DNA of 64,000 nt from Mytilus edulis (GCF_963676685.1 NC_092351.1:42894733-42958732); one strand, 5' to 3'. Shown: positions 35,901 to 47,808, counted from the stretch's first letter. Notes: generated by a model from the sequence alone, not told the origin. Program-made: numbers and translations.

Positions 35901-38900
35901 ATTGGGACCTCATGTTGATGACTATTACTAAACAGCAAAATGTCGACTTGGAAGAAAACTTCCAAAAATGTTTTAATGAACTATTTAACAAGCCTAAGGG
36001 TTCAACTGTTTTACTAACTGACAAATCAAAATCGATATGATAAAAGAGTCTAATAATTGATACTAGAGACGGACAGAAAACAGATACACCCAACTTGTAA
36101 CTTGTGCTGTTTTGGGTAGCCTTTGAACTATAATTTAATACATTTCATGTAACCGTCATTATTATAGATAAGTTTTTTGTTTTATTGAATCGTTTCTAAT
36201 GTATAAAATTGAGACACCATTTTATTAAGGATCACGTTATTTCAAAATGAACACTGGAAAGTAGTTGTAATACGCTTTCCAAATGGAATATTTGCATTAA
36301 ATTGAAAAAAAAGATCTATTTTGATATGTTTTTAATGACTTATTTGGAATATATGATATTGTCCTTCACTTATTTACAGTTATAAACTAGAAAAAAGTCA
36401 ATTCTTAAAGCCTAAAATACTATCAAATTTTCTGTAAAAAACCCGGACCATTTGTCTTAAAACCCGGACGAATTCACAGTTGCTCTCGAAAAAACCCGGA
36501 CAATAACAAACATAGATTTATTTAATAAATACAAGGAAATCGAGCTTCTTTGTTGATCAAAATATATATAATATTCTATATAAGATGGGTAGTAATGTAA
36601 AAAACTGTTATAATTACGAAATGTTCGTTAATTAAACTTATCGCATGTTTTATCACTCGAAAAAGCCCGAACTACACTCGAAAAAAAAAGGATCAAATCA
36701 CTCGAAAAACCACGATCCTAGCCGGACACTATACTTTCCGTGACGCTACGTATGTAATGTTGGTGACGTTTTCTTATTTCATGTACCTGACACTAAAATC
36801 GGCTTTATATATGAAAAATACCGAAACGATCAAGTGTTACTTTGTGTAAAAAATATTTAAGGCACTTCAGAAATTAAGTTACTGATGGCTTATCGTATTT
36901 TATTCAGTTTTGTCAATCAGTTTTCCTAATTCTGCATGACGAGAAAAATCTAAATTACTAACATTGTTCTTCGACTGTTCCTTCTATTTTTGGGTACTTA
37001 TAGGTATATGCGATATAATAATGCTATACCATTTCGAAAAGGAACGTTAGGACTTTAAGATGATATATGTGTATAAATAACGCAATTTTCGGACCGAGTA
37101 GGCCTTGAAAGAAGTCAATTTTGATTGTAGACACCAAGGGAAAATATCACTTCCTTACGGCACAAATGTTCAGAATGCATTTACAGCGAGAGGAATATGT
37201 TCTCAAATTGATGACAGCGCATATCCTTTTGTAAAACAAGTTTGGAAAATCTTTCAAATAAAAAAAATCCAATGTAAATGAGCGAATGTCGTGAAAACTT
37301 CGACATCATTACCCAAAACCTAGCCCAAAGTACACGGTCACAACAACGTTAAAAATAATTTGTTCTATAGAGAAATTATCAGCATTGATTAAACATGTGT
37401 AAAACTTTTTATTAAGTCAAAAAATGAAACATGCCTCTAAATCTATAACATTTGAACAGCATTCATTCGAACAGCTATCTCATTTAAAGCATTAAACAAA
37501 AAAATAATAAGGTTATGAATCACTAAAGGTCTCCCGTCACAAAACTTTTAACCAACATTTTTCCGTTAAGAATTCCGGTGTTGATTATGGAAAACAGCGA
37601 AAAATAATGTGTTATGCATTTTAGAACTGAGAAATGAATCCAGTATGATGATAGATGCCAAATAAAAAAGAAAATATGCTTTGAAATCAATTATATTTTT
37701 ATCGATTAGTATCGCATATCGATGCGTTGAAAGGGTGTCTACCAAAATGTCACAATGATAGCGCAATTATCTGATAATTTGGACCAAGTCGGGGAAGATT
37801 TGATGCTAGTCGTAGTTATTCAAAAATGAGACTCAAACTGAAAAATACTAAAATGGACATTCAAACTGAGAAGTCGAAAATAAACTGACAACGCCATGGA
37901 AAAATAAAGAAGACCACAACATTATAAACAATATACAAAACATAACACAGAAAGATGAAGACCGAGTCAAAAGAACCTCGCGATAAACCTGAAGTGATCT
38001 CAGATGCTACGGAAGGTTAGCAGACCCTGCTCCACATGTGACCCCCGTCATGTTTCTCATGCAAGTACACATATAGGGATAAGTATTATTCGGTAATTCA
38101 CATTCGAGGGAAGGAGGACAATTGCGTGCTACAATGCCTGTAATGAAACATGCAGCAGTCAGAGGCACTCGTGTTTTATTTTGCAATCATCCTAATATAC
38201 TTTTGTCATAAACATAAATTCTGTTTATTTTAGGTTTGGGGTTCCTTGAATACCAGATAGAAACTATCCTGGGAATAGTCTTATGTTTAATATCAGTCAT
38301 ACTGACTTTTACCTACAAGAAAGAAGGAACAAATGGTGTTTTGGTCGCTAGTATCATAATGTACATCATAGCAGGTCAGTAGTATAGTGCTTTGTCACAG
38401 AAAAGGGGGGTTAGTATGGGTATGTGCATCTAAAAATAGACAGTAATATACCGCGTTGATTTCTGAAAATTTAATGCAACACATCAAGAACGCTTATGGT
38501 CGGCTTACTTTTCAATATTTATGATATTGTACCTCGCGATTTATTTTCCTACCATGACATACCCGTAGCCAAAAAAAAAGGGGGGGGGGGGTTCCGTCCG
38601 AACCACCTTTGAAAACAAATAATGACTGTTAAAGTCAACGTTCTGTTAGAATTGTGACTGTTTAAGTCGAGTTTTTGAGGCCAAATAACCCCCCTTTGGA
38701 AATTCCTGTCTACGGGCCTGCATGTATTACTGTATTTCTAAAACAAGTTAGTTTTGGAACTTAAATATATTGTTTATGATTTATACATCATGGTAATGGC
38801 TTTGATTTTTTGGTCAAATTAGCTGCCCCAAAGTCACAAAGAAGTATATGTAGGGCCAATTTCACCTGAATTGTTTTAGGCAATGACCATTTTCAAAAAG

Positions 38901-41445
38901 TCTTGAATATTTACTTAAAATTTATAGTATCCCTTTCAAATGGATATGTGCGTACTTTTAGGTCATAACAATATCATATATCTTACGGTATAATAGATAT
39001 TCAAGTTTTAAACGCCAGAACACGTTCCAAAACTATATTTGGACGGAGTTGTCACATTTTTTTAATCATCTATTGAAAAAAAATGTATTAGGAAATTGTT
39101 TACAAAAGAAGAATACCGCAGGAAGAAAAGTTATGCACTGTCTGTCGGATATAAACACATTAATTTGGTAAGCAACGTCCTACTATAGAAAATTTTACAA
39201 ACAAACATATAAAATTTGGCCGTTTGAATTGTTTTATCCATTGTCATTTCGGGGCCTTTTATAGCTGACTATGTGGTATGGGCTTTGCTCATTGTCGAAG
39301 GCCGTATGGTGACCTATAGAAGTTAACTCTGAGTCATTTAGTCTCTTGTGGAGAGTTGTCTCATTGGCAATCATACCACACTTTTCTTTTTTTTTTAATA
39401 TATATATATGTTAGCAGGAATCTGTATCAAATTTCTTCAGTACCAACATGTATATAGCATTAAATAGCATGCCGTGTTAATGTTAAAACGTGAAACTGTC
39501 CGACAAAATTTTAATAAATCGATATAGCATTTTCCAGTATGATTTGACAATTTTTAGATTTTGGCCTTCAAGCCTGACTGGATTTTGTTTTTAGGTAAAA
39601 CGGATTTTCTTTAGAACGTTTCAGTTGGTCGGAAAACCAACCTATGAAATAGGTTAAGTTCACAATCGGCACTTGGTAAAAACACCATTTCTGTGTCTGT
39701 TTATCCACGTAACATTTAAAACTGTATTGAAAGAGGACAATCCCGTCTAGTATCCTTGATCTTTTCACTTGTGTGGTTGTCACTACTTCCTTATTTGCAC
39801 AATTTTCCAGATCTCTTTTTACCGGTTTTCATTAGAAATAAGAATAAAATTGAGAATGAAAATAGGGAATGTGTCGAAGAGACAAAAACCCCACCATAGA
39901 ACAGACAAGAACAGAAGGTCACCAATAGGTCTTCAATGCAGCGAGAAACTCCCGTACCCGATGGCATCCTTCAGCTTGCCGCTAAACAAATATATAAACT
40001 TGTTCAGTGATATTGGACTTCATACACACTCCAAATTATACACAAGAAACTGAAATTAAAAATCTTACAATACTAACAAAGACCAGTGGCTCCTGACTTG
40101 GGATAGGCGCAAAAAATGTGGCGGGATTAAAAATGTTCTTTGAGATCTCAACCGCTCTTTTCGTATGAATCTGATTATGAAAATATGATGCCATTAAACA
40201 TCATAACATTTCTGGTCACTCTATATTATAGCGGCAAAATTTAAATTAATAATAAAAATAATATTGGTAATTCTTACTCTGTTTAACTATATTTTCTTTT
40301 AGTATCTCTGCATATGACTATTTTGAATCTTCGGTCTGTGCAGTATTTTGCGGATTGCGTGAAATTTGATTTAGACATCTATTATATTTTTTATATTTAT
40401 AATAATAAAAAATCAATTTCTTAACGCCTCTTTATCTCACGATGTTTTATTAAGTGGAAACTAAATCAGTTTCATTGGTGAAAGGCGGTTGGGGTGTTGA
40501 TAATGTGAAGACAATGCCACAATAAGTACTAATACAATCGACGTGTCTTGCTCTGACAAGATATACATGTAATAGATTAAGGCATTTCAATTTTGGAAAG
40601 TCATTTTTTCGGTTTCTTTAGATTAATCCTACATATCCAATATATTTTATTTGACTCAAGCAGTTGATATATATACCATGATGCAAATAAGTATACATTG
40701 GTCGATATACTATCTGTGATGTTTAATGTTGTCAAATCCTAACATTTCCTATATTTCAAAGATAACGTTCAGGATAAGCACGAGTGTCCACAGGCAGATA
40801 TAGCTAATCTAGTAACCGCAGACACCATTGCTCTTAAATTGTAAATCTCTAATGTCTAATTCGAACCTGACTTGTATAGTCCAAGGTTAATGTCAGTATG
40901 CTTAAATTCAAATCAATTCTCTCAAGTGAAATAAATTTTATGAAACTAAGGGACACAACTCTTTTAATGCAAATGAAACAAACCGTCAGAACAGAGCTCT
41001 TAATTTTCATGTTTATGACATACATTTTTTATGTGACGTTTCGAAATAATCATTCTTAGTATAATTGCAGTAAGTGCATCTTCAAATTCTTTTTTTTTCA
41101 GGAATATCTACAATTGTAGCAGTTGGACGTTGGCTTTCCGGTGTGATATTGATTTCAACTTACACAGACAAAACAATGATCGTTCCATACTCTTTAATTT
41201 TGAGTGGCCTTGGCGCTATCTTTTGTGGGATCATAATGATATGCACAAGTTGTATGTACTGCCAGCACAACGCTGCTAGAAGACCAGCCCAAGGGGGTCA
41301 GGTGTTTTCAGATGTACCAATGACCGGTTATCCACAAACACAGCCTTATACACAAGGACCGCCGTCATATGGACAACCACAGGACAACAAGGGCTACGGA
41401 TACAACTACAGTAATAACAGTGGCTTACCTCGTAAAGATTATTAA
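32670..41445 (+). CDS. Four-pass membrane protein, PMP22/claudin-like layout, three exons (238 aa)
   Basis: Exons 32670-32901, 38234-38374 and 41102-41445 total 717 bases (239 codons including TAA) with GT/AG introns in phase 1. ATG sits in AAAATGG. Helices are visible at about residues 8-29 (IFGIITLVLLCAGAF), 82-105 (TILGIVLCLISVILTFTY), 110-135 (VLVASIIMYIIAGISTIVAV) and 155-178 (LILSGLGAIFCGIIMICTS). The first outside loop has PGW and a GLFY that resembles the claudin GLW, but lacks the family's paired cysteines. The tail (about 179-238) is rich in Pro, Tyr, Gln and Gly (TGYPQTQPYTQGPPSYGQP), which could bind PDZ- or WW-type partners; that is inference. Exact family is not assigned. Its introns host a pearl-like element, an inverted-repeat element and several dispersed repeats. 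Confidence 0.85.
33538..34655. mobile_element. Pearl-like element with 161-bp tandem core and GCCC microsatellite
   Basis: A 5' module (AAGAGGCTGTCACAACGACA, GCAAACCGG) is followed by six tandem units of 160-163 bases. The landmark AACTCCTGAACGGTAAAAGT occurs near 33774, 33935, 34096, 34256 and 34417, and a diverged first unit near 33611. A tetranucleotide tract (GCCC)n follows at 34551-34608, and the 3' module ends TGTCACAAAAATCCGGTTAA. This order (5' flank, roughly 160-bp core repeats, tetranucleotide microsatellite, 3' flank) is the published organisation of bivalve 'pearl' elements, regarded as Helitron-related. Assignment rests on architecture, not on alignment. It sits in intron 1 of the membrane-protein gene. 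Confidence 0.75.
34551..34608 (+). repeat. (GCCC)n microsatellite
   Basis: About a dozen near-perfect GCCC units form the most GC-rich tract in the window. The open frame across it (34497-34700, minus) translates to Gly-Gly-Arg-Ala repeats and is not a gene. Confidence 0.97.
35185..36743. mobile_element. Inverted-repeat element with TTTTTCGAGTG motifs
   Basis: The left end TCACGGTAGGTATAGTGTCC, then GCTAGGATCGTGGTTTTTCG, is mirrored on the right by CGAAAAACCACGATCCTAGC, then CGGACACTATAC ... CCGTGA. Inside both arms the motif (C/T)TTTTTCGAGTG and the related CCGGG(T/C)TTTTTCGA recur, at about 35220-35275 and 35610-35665 on the left. Their complements are at 36440-36500 and 36655-36705 on the right. 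The core has no recognised coding. No clear target duplication was found. It lies in intron 1 of the membrane-protein gene. Confidence 0.83.
37835..38070 (-). repeat. Dispersed repeat R1
   Basis: 'AAAATAAACTGACAACGCCA', 'GAAGTGATCTCAGATGCTAC' and 'CTGCTCCACATGTGACCCCC' are R1 in reverse. It ends about 160 bases before exon 2 of the membrane-protein gene. Confidence 0.8.
38234..38374 (+). CDS. Membrane-protein exon 2
   Basis: The acceptor TTTATTTTAG precedes GTTTGGGGTT; the donor is GCAG|GTCAGT. Encodes LGFLEYQIETILGIVLCLIS and on to IIMYIIA, with both junctions in phase 1 (141 bases). It was too short and unstarted for a simple open-frame search and is recognised from splice sites and hydrophobicity. 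Confidence 0.85.
38563..38724 (-). mobile_element. Short MITE-like repeat with CCCGTAG ends
   Basis: Read on the minus strand it starts CAGGCCCGTAGACAGGAATT and ends GGCTACGGGTATG, with complementary CCCGTAG/CTACGGG ends. A second copy lies in plus orientation at 53190-53290, sharing 'TCGACTTTAACAGTCACAAT' and 'ACGTTGACTTTAACAGT'. The poly-A/poly-G run at 38572-38591 is inside it. Confidence 0.7.
39225..39400 (-). repeat. Dispersed repeat R3
   Basis: 'GCTGACTATGTGGTATGGGC', 'TTGCTCATTGTCGAAGGCCG', 'GAGAGTTGTCTCATTGGCAA' and 'TCATACCACAC' match R3 read in reverse. Confidence 0.82.
39840..40165 (+). repeat. Dispersed repeat R2
   Basis: From 'AATTGAGAATGAAAATAGGG' through 'GAAGGTCACCAATAGGTCTT' and 'CTGACTTGGGATAGGCGC' to 'TTTGAGATCTCAACCGCTC'. 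Parallel to 63570-63870. Confidence 0.8.
41102..41445 (+). CDS. Membrane-protein exon 3 with cytosolic tail
   Basis: The acceptor is a long T tract ending TTTTTTCAG. The exon completes the glycine codon and reads ISTIVAVGRWLSGVILIS; it then encodes the last helix, a Cys-rich exit (CTSCMYC) and the polar tail ending LPRKDY and TAA. An open-frame search would start it at 41074, upstream of the acceptor; the splice junction is preferred. Confidence 0.87.
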
Positions 41446-42022
41446 TGTTAATAATTTGTGCGGCAACTAAATATGGAAATAAGTTATTGAAACGTAAAAC
41501 GATGATAGATTACTTTACAATTATAGCAAAACTGTAATATTGTTTTTATAAAAGTTAATGTACATTTTACACCACATACTTTTGATTCAAACTCATATAT
41601 TTGATCAAATCTGATTTAAATACAGATCATATGGCCAAGCTTTGCTTCCATTGATCTGACAACAATCCATTGTACTTTGTGTTTAAGTTACTATTTCTTC
41701 AGCCAATGAAATTTCAACCCTCAAATTTTAAAGATGAGTATAATTTTGGCGAAACCAGATGATCCCGAAAGATCTAATGAACTAAAGGTAGAACGGAATG
41801 TTTTCAGATAGTAGTAAGCATGGTAAGTAAAGCTTGCACACAGGATCTGTATCTTAATGAGATTGACAGTAATCGATATTCTTTAAACCATATGAAACCT
41901 TAGATAAAAAAAGATGCATATGTTTTTTATTAATAAATGGATAGTTTCCTTATAAAACTTATGTACATATACTTTTTTCTGAAGAAAACTCTTTAATTTG
42001 TCCACATTTAGAAGAAGTTTAC
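41446..42022. other. 3' flank of the membrane-protein gene, nothing recognised
   Basis: Probably includes its 3' UTR; no clear polyadenylation signal was chosen. Confidence 0.4.
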
Positions 42023-43080
42023 TTTGTTCTTCAAAATGCCGCCAAAGGGCAGTGTCTGGCGTCAATAAGAGTTGCTTGATTGTGAAGACATGTCCTTACT
42101 CTAAGATCGATTATTAATAGTAAGACTTCATGAACCTTAAAAAATCTGACATACCAATAATTGGCATTTCTGACGCGAAATTTTCATTTGACATTTATCC
42201 GTTTCAGATCCGTTCATCATCGGTTTTATCCGTTATTCATCCGGTAGAAGTTCGTTTTACATTCGTTCAACGTCCGTTTTATCCGTTAAACGTCCGGTAG
42301 AAGTCCGTTGGTTAATTTAACTGCCAGACTTCCAACGGATGTATAACAGAAACGTAACGGATACAAAACGGAAACGAAACGGACGCCTACCGGACGTTCA
42401 ACGGACATTTCATCCGTTGGACGTCCGTTCAAAGTTTTGAACATGCTGAAAATTTTCCACCAGACAGAACGGACGTCGACGGATAAAACGTACGCTTAAT
42501 GGACCGGATAAAACGGATGAACAAGATGTACGGAAAAATTAAAGGCGACAATAATAATACATGTAAATCGCATAAATATTCAAAATGTTTCTGTGCAACT
42601 GGTTTTGGTTTGTTCTTCAAAATGCCATCAAAAGGCAATATCTGACATGAATAACAGCTGTTTGATTGTGAAGACGTGCCCTCATTCTAAGATCGATTAT
42701 TTATAATAAGAATTCATGAACCTTAAAAATCTAATTGGCATTTCTGACGCGAATTTTTTTATTGGCATTTATCCGTTTCAGGTCTGTTCATCATCCGTTT
42801 TATCCGTTAGTGAATTTATCTGCCAGAACTCCAACGGATGTATAACGGACACGTAACGGATACAAAACGGACGCCTACCGGACGTTCAATGGACATTTCA
42901 TCCGTTGGACGTCCGTTCAAAGTTTTGAACATGCTCAAAATTTTTTCACCGGAAAAAACGGACGTCGACGGATAAAACGTACGCTAAACGGACATGCAAC
43001 GGATTGAAAAAAAGTTAACCGTTAGGCAGCCGTTCGAGCTATCCGTGAAGGTGTTACCGAGGCTTTACTATAAGGTGACA
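42023..43080. repeat. Tandem duplication (586-bp period) packed with ATCCGTT/AACGGAT motifs
   Basis: TTTGTTCTTCAAAATGCC at 42023 recurs at 42609. Both copies continue with 'GATTGTGAAGACATG/GTGCC', 'AAGATCGATTATT' and 'TTGGCATTTCTGACGCGAA'. They then enter a block where TCCGTT runs first forward (about 42198-42310 in unit 1) and then as its complement AACGGA (42333-42410), making long imperfect hairpins with extra ACGTCCGT/ACGGACGT palindromes. There is no coding. It may be two copies of an inverted-repeat element or its solo ends. Confidence 0.85.
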
Positions 43081-44160
43081 ATCGGCAAACTACGGCTTCA
43101 CATCACGCCAATTAAGTAGCTGCCATATTTTCACTTCATGACAGACAAAAAAAAAATGACGATTATACGATTTGTTTGCGTAAAAAATAATAAAATCGTG
43201 TACAGAAGACTTAGTTTATGATATATACATGCATTGGTTCAATATATGTAATTGGATGAACATTATTTTTAACCAGTCACTGGTTTTATATGACTTTAAA
43301 ATCATTACCAATAATGTACGGTTGAGATTATCATAACAATTTGTTTAATGATGTTACAATAGATTGTTTCTCGCGTCAAGTCAAGTAGCAATTATTTCAT
43401 GCATAGTAAGGTCGAGAACAATCTAACATTGAATACAAAAAAGTTATGCAACTTTGGCAGATCCGAAGGAAAGGCAGGAAATGTTGACTATCACTGAAAT
43501 ATCAGGATATGTTGGAAAGGGAAAGACATTTTCTTTGCAACATATCTTTAATCGACACATCAGAAAGTCGTTACAATCAAACTTGCTTATAGTATGTAAA
43601 TAGTCTTACATGAGACATCAGATTAAACATCGACATGACATGACGTAGCGTCGAAATTAAAGAATAAAATGATGCACCAATGATGTGGATGAAATACGCA
43701 ATACAAATTCTCAAAATATATATAAAAAAACATTATGATATCGCAATTGAAGAAAGACACCACAGACATATATATACACAAATAACCAAACCGACGTTTA
43801 TTTACAACTGTTACTATGTTCGAATAACTTACTGTACAAACAAATGGCGCCTTGTTCGAGAATGTTGTTGAACAGAAACCATCTCATCTTAATTTTATGG
43901 TAAAATGTCGATCCAGGGCAATATTGAACGTTTTCGTTTCTGATGTTTACTAAGACAATCAATTGAAACATAGACACCACTTAGTTAAAGTTCTATTTTT
44001 GTTTATCGTAAACGAAACAGGTGTGGACGATAACAAGTTGGTAAGCACAGTTGGGTTCCAATGAGAATGCCGATTGTTTTTTCAACACGTCCCCAAACGT
44101 AAAATATTGTGTTGTCAATGTATAGATCAAACATTTGATAATGTCATTTTCTTAGAATAG
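43081..44160. other. Intergenic, nothing recognised
   Basis: Overlapping 60-codon frames at 43680-43980 on both strands look fortuitous. Confidence 0.4.
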
Positions 44161-44164
44161 ATAT

Positions 44165-44430
44165 TAAAAAGAACATATCGTGTGATAGCCAATCAGACAA
44201 CTCTCCGCATAATACCAAATGACACAGAAATTAACCGATAAGGTCACTGTATGGCCTTAAACAATGAGCAAAGCCCATACCACATAGTCAGCTAAAAAAA
44301 TATGTAACAAAAACACAAAACAACAAACGACAACCACTGAATTACAGACTCCTTGCTTGAAACAGACACGTACATTCAGAATGTGGCGGGGTTAAACATT
44401 TCAGCGAGATCCAACCCTCCTCTTATCTAG
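44165..44430 (+). repeat. R3 copy followed by R2-like segment
   Basis: R3: 'CAATCAGACAACTCTCCGCA', 'GGTCACTGTATGGCCTTAAA', 'GAGCAAAGCCCATACCACAT', 'AGTCAGCT'. It is followed by 'GACTCCTTGCTTGAAACAGA' and 'GTGGCGGGGTTAAACATTTC', 'CGAGATCCAACCCTCC', as in R2. Confidence 0.8.
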
Positions 44431-44534
44431 GATAGTGGAATAACATTACAACATAATAACGAACTATAAAATGAGTTGAGAAAGGCTTAAAGAATCAGAT
44501 GTATACAAATAGAAATAGATTTAACAAAATAACA

Positions 44535-44660
44535 AAATGGACGTGACCAGGTTCATGTACAGCCAACAACAAAAATACAGCAATTACGAGAGGACTCGCC
44601 GTTACTGCCAGCTAGTGCAAAGCCAATATCAACTAATAAAAAAAACCATGCTTCTCAGAC
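44535..44660 (+). repeat. Second copy of the 28040 repeat
   Basis: See 28040-28170; shared blocks lie in the same order. Confidence 0.75.
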
Positions 44661-45024
44661 TACATTATCAATCAGTACACATCTAACATTCAATGCATTT
44701 AGTGTAAAGACGTCTTAAACAGCCAAAGAAAAACTTGACCTTGTGCAAAGCCATGATACAGGAGTCGACAGATTGTATATAACAATAATATTTAGTTTGC
44801 TTTTAATTTACTGATCACACAATCAATATTAGTACCAATAATAACGATATTCATTGATCTGAAAACTGTTGAATTTGTAACGTTTTAGAATAAAGTTTAG
44901 TTAAAGAATCGGCAAGTTTACCAGGATCGATTCTAAATTTCCGGACACGGTAAACACATCTCCGTAAATTTGAGTATGTGCTATCCCGTTAATATAGATA
45001 CAACTACACTTTAAAACCAAATCA

Positions 45025-45850
45025 TACTAATGGAAAAAATCATAAAAGTTTTAGGTAAATTGTGGTAACGAAATTCCAGACTTAATAATTTACAAGTAAT
45101 ACATAGATTACGTTCGTTGAAATCTAAAAGGTCACAACAGATACGGACATATAACGAACGAATTATGAAATATCAACACCTTTAAAAAATGGTACCAAAG
45201 GAAAATCACCATCACAAAAAAAGGAAAATAAACAATAAGGAACGAAAATAATTTTAGTGTGGTGGTTACAGTGTACAACTGAAATATCTAAATCTAGGAA
45301 AGAACAGCTATTGGCGTTTACATTTGATTTATTTAAAGTATGTTCATTTAAGCAAATTTCGCAGTATATTTAGAAAATTCTTGATTATGTAACGAAAAAA
45401 CATCATCAAAATAAAAAGAGGGAAGAAAGATACCAGAGGAACAGTCAAACTCATAAATCGAAAATAAACTGACAACGCCATGGCTAAAAATGAAAAAGAC
45501 AAACAATAGTACACATGACACATCATTGAAAACTAAAGAATAAACAACACGAACCCAATGTAACGGTATGTGTTGTTGAATTCATCAATTAAATGCAATT
45601 TAGACGGGTTTAGAGATTTCTTTGGTCATGAATTGTGATTCATAACAGTATAAAAACAAGTCTGCTATCAAAGGAGCTATAATCAGTTTCCATAGGAATA
45701 CCTCCAATCTGTCGATTAACTTTGTTGCCGAAACGTTAATACATATTATCAAGGAGAAAATGAACAGCTGAGAGTATTTTTTCACAAAGTACTGGTTATC
45801 CTCCCTTAAACAAGATATTTGTAATTTTGAAATTATCAATTTCCCCACCT
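45025..45850 (-). pseudogene. Reverse transcriptase remnant with nested insertion
   Basis: Read on the minus strand: APLIADLFLYCYESQFMTK (RT box with the conserved AP.LADLFLY) near 45645-45700, then a YFDD catalytic box near 45400-45412, then SCSFLDLDIS near 45270, and DFNERNLCI and FRYHNLPKTF near 45115-45045. Stops and shifts show decay. It is a longer relative of 6655-7055. The frame is broken at the catalytic box by an R1 insertion (45413-45563). The clade (non-LTR or Penelope-like) is not resolved. Confidence 0.72.
45413..45563 (-). repeat. R1 insertion inside the RT remnant
   Basis: 'AAAGATACCAGAGGAACAGT', 'CAAACTCATAAATCGAAAAT' and 'AAACTGACAACGCCATGG' are R1 in reverse. The paralogous sequence at 6999-7020 (ATCATCAAGATAACGGTAAG) has no insertion, so the break points lie at about 45412 and 45562, with TAA on both sides. 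Confidence 0.85.
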
Positions 45851-46169
45851 TATACTTAGTAGCAATATACCAACTTTACCTGAATATGGGATATACATTT
45901 ATTCGGTATTCAAGAGCATGAAGCAATTACCCAGACTTTGTAAAACGTCATCAGTGTCTGAGCAAAAAGTTGATGAACCAGGGACAAGTAAAAAAACGTA
46001 TCGTCCTTTACTTTAAAAATATCATCGGAAGGTACCAAGACCATGTTAATAAAAATTCGGTATCTTCACAAATAATTTTATACACGATTTTCCTGAAGTA
46101 TTATATATAGATTCTGGGTACTGACGGTTGTAAATTATCCTAATGGCGTGTTAGTAATCTTTTTACTAT

Positions 46170-46480
46170 TTCTTTTTTTATTTGGTGGTATCCATTTGAC
46201 GTGGCTCTGTGCTTACACATCCTGTCATTGTTCTATGTGATGTTTTGTTTTCTTGTCTTTTATTTATGTTCATGAGCTTTTTCTGTATGGCTTTTGGTGT
46301 TTCTTTGTTACATATGACGTGGCTCTGTACTTGTACATCCCGTCAGTATTTTATTAATCGATGAGAATTTGTGTAATCTTGTCTTTCGTTATCGCTTACC
46401 TGCTTTTTTGTGTTTCTTTCTTGCATGTGACGTGATTCTGTACTTATAATTCCCGTCATTGTGTCATGGTAAATGTTTGT
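46170..46480 (+). repeat. Degenerate tandem repeat, three units of about 115 bases
   Basis: GACGTGGCTCTGTGCTTACA near 46199 recurs as GACGTGGCTCTGTACTTGTA near 46318 and GACGTGATTCTGTACTTATA near 46430. Each is followed by a CATCC(C/T)GTCA-like word and a T-rich spacer. Confidence 0.75.
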
Positions 46481-47322
46481 TTATATATCTGTTTGTTTTT
46501 ACATTGATAAAGATGATAACACAACGTTGTTAATATACTCGAATGTTATACGACTGTCATAAAATTTGAGAGGTTTAGCTAGCTACAAAACCAAGTTTAA
46601 TCCAACATTTTCTACATAAGAAAATGCCTGTAACAAATCGAGACTATAACAGTTGTTGTCTATTCGTTTGATGTGTTCGAGCTTTTGATTTTGCCATTTG
46701 ATTAAGGACTTTCCGTTTTGAATTTTTCTCGGCGTTAAAAGTATTTTTGTGATTTTACTTTTTGAAATTATGGTACGTAGTCTTTTAGATAAGCAAAAAA
46801 TTTGAACGCAATACTAAGTAAATATTCCAATACTAAAAGACATGAAATTTGACATCCGTAGGACGCCAAACTTTTGAAAATTATCAATAAACTAAATTTC
46901 AGAGTTGTATGTCAAATAAGTTACATGATGAATTAGTGGGAACAAAATTAAATTAGACATATATCTTCTCAATAAGAATAAAACTTTGATACCCTTTTTA
47001 GACATCTCTTAAAAGCTTTGATAACATTTCCTCTATTATAGTTCATAATATTTCCTAGAAATTGAAAGTCCTTAACTTCAGTATTTTGTTTTATCAATAA
47101 CCAAGAGAGGTGGGGATTGTTTATAAATGTGGTGACAATTTTAGTTTTGTTTGTATTGTCACTCAACTGTCATTTAACGCAATGTTTATTAATTTAGCCT
47201 TATGCGTTGTGAAGCCCCTATTGTGTCTCAAATAGTAACACTGCTTACCTGCGGGATTTATTATTTGAATACGTGAAGTATCAAGAACCGCAGAGTTACA
47301 AATTTCGTCGAAAGCTAAATTC
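46481..47322. other. Intergenic, nothing recognised
   Basis: No exon or repeat recognised. The 65-codon frame at 46969-47166 has no recognised domain. Confidence 0.4.
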
Positions 47323-47541
47323 TATTTCACGGGTGTCATTCGGTTTATCGAGAGAAATGATCGTGAAAGAATATCTAACGGCGGTCAAGTATTGAGAGAC
47401 GATCGTGAAAGTTCTGATAACGGATCGTGAAAGACATTTAATGTACATTCTAGTTCAGAATCTTTGAAAAAATCGCTTAATTTTCAAAACGCGGAACAAA
47501 TCCGAACAAAAAAATATGTCTGTCAAAATGGTTTAACTTCC

Positions 47542-47808
47542 TCAACATAACTGTGAAAGAAGATAAAGAAAATATGAAGTACTTTTTGAAAAAACACAAA
47601 AGACGCTATGCGTGTCTATGAAATTAATTACAAATAACACGCTTTTTGTACCTATAAAAATATCATGATACATTTGAAATTTAATCTTTGGTGTATCTGA
47701 TAGTACAGTAAAATTAAAGTATGGTCTTCCATTAAAAGCGTTAATTTGTTTGTGAAGACCTTGAATTTGTTGAATTTCCATCAAACTTGATCGTGAAAGA
47801 TCAGGCAA
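47542..47808 (-). CDS. Unknown 88-codon frame in the TIR element
   Basis: Begins within a GATCGTGAAAG motif pair (the peptide starts PDLSRSSLMEIQQIQGLHKQ) and carries a hydrophobic second half. No domain was recognised. It may be a remnant of an element gene or chance; its position next to the left motif cluster is the only support. Confidence 0.25.
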   Translation of the reverse strand: MPDLSRSSLMEIQQIQGLHKQINAFNGRPYFNFTVLSDTPKIKFQMYHDIFIGTKSVLFVINFIDTHSVFCVFSKSTSYFLYLLSQLC

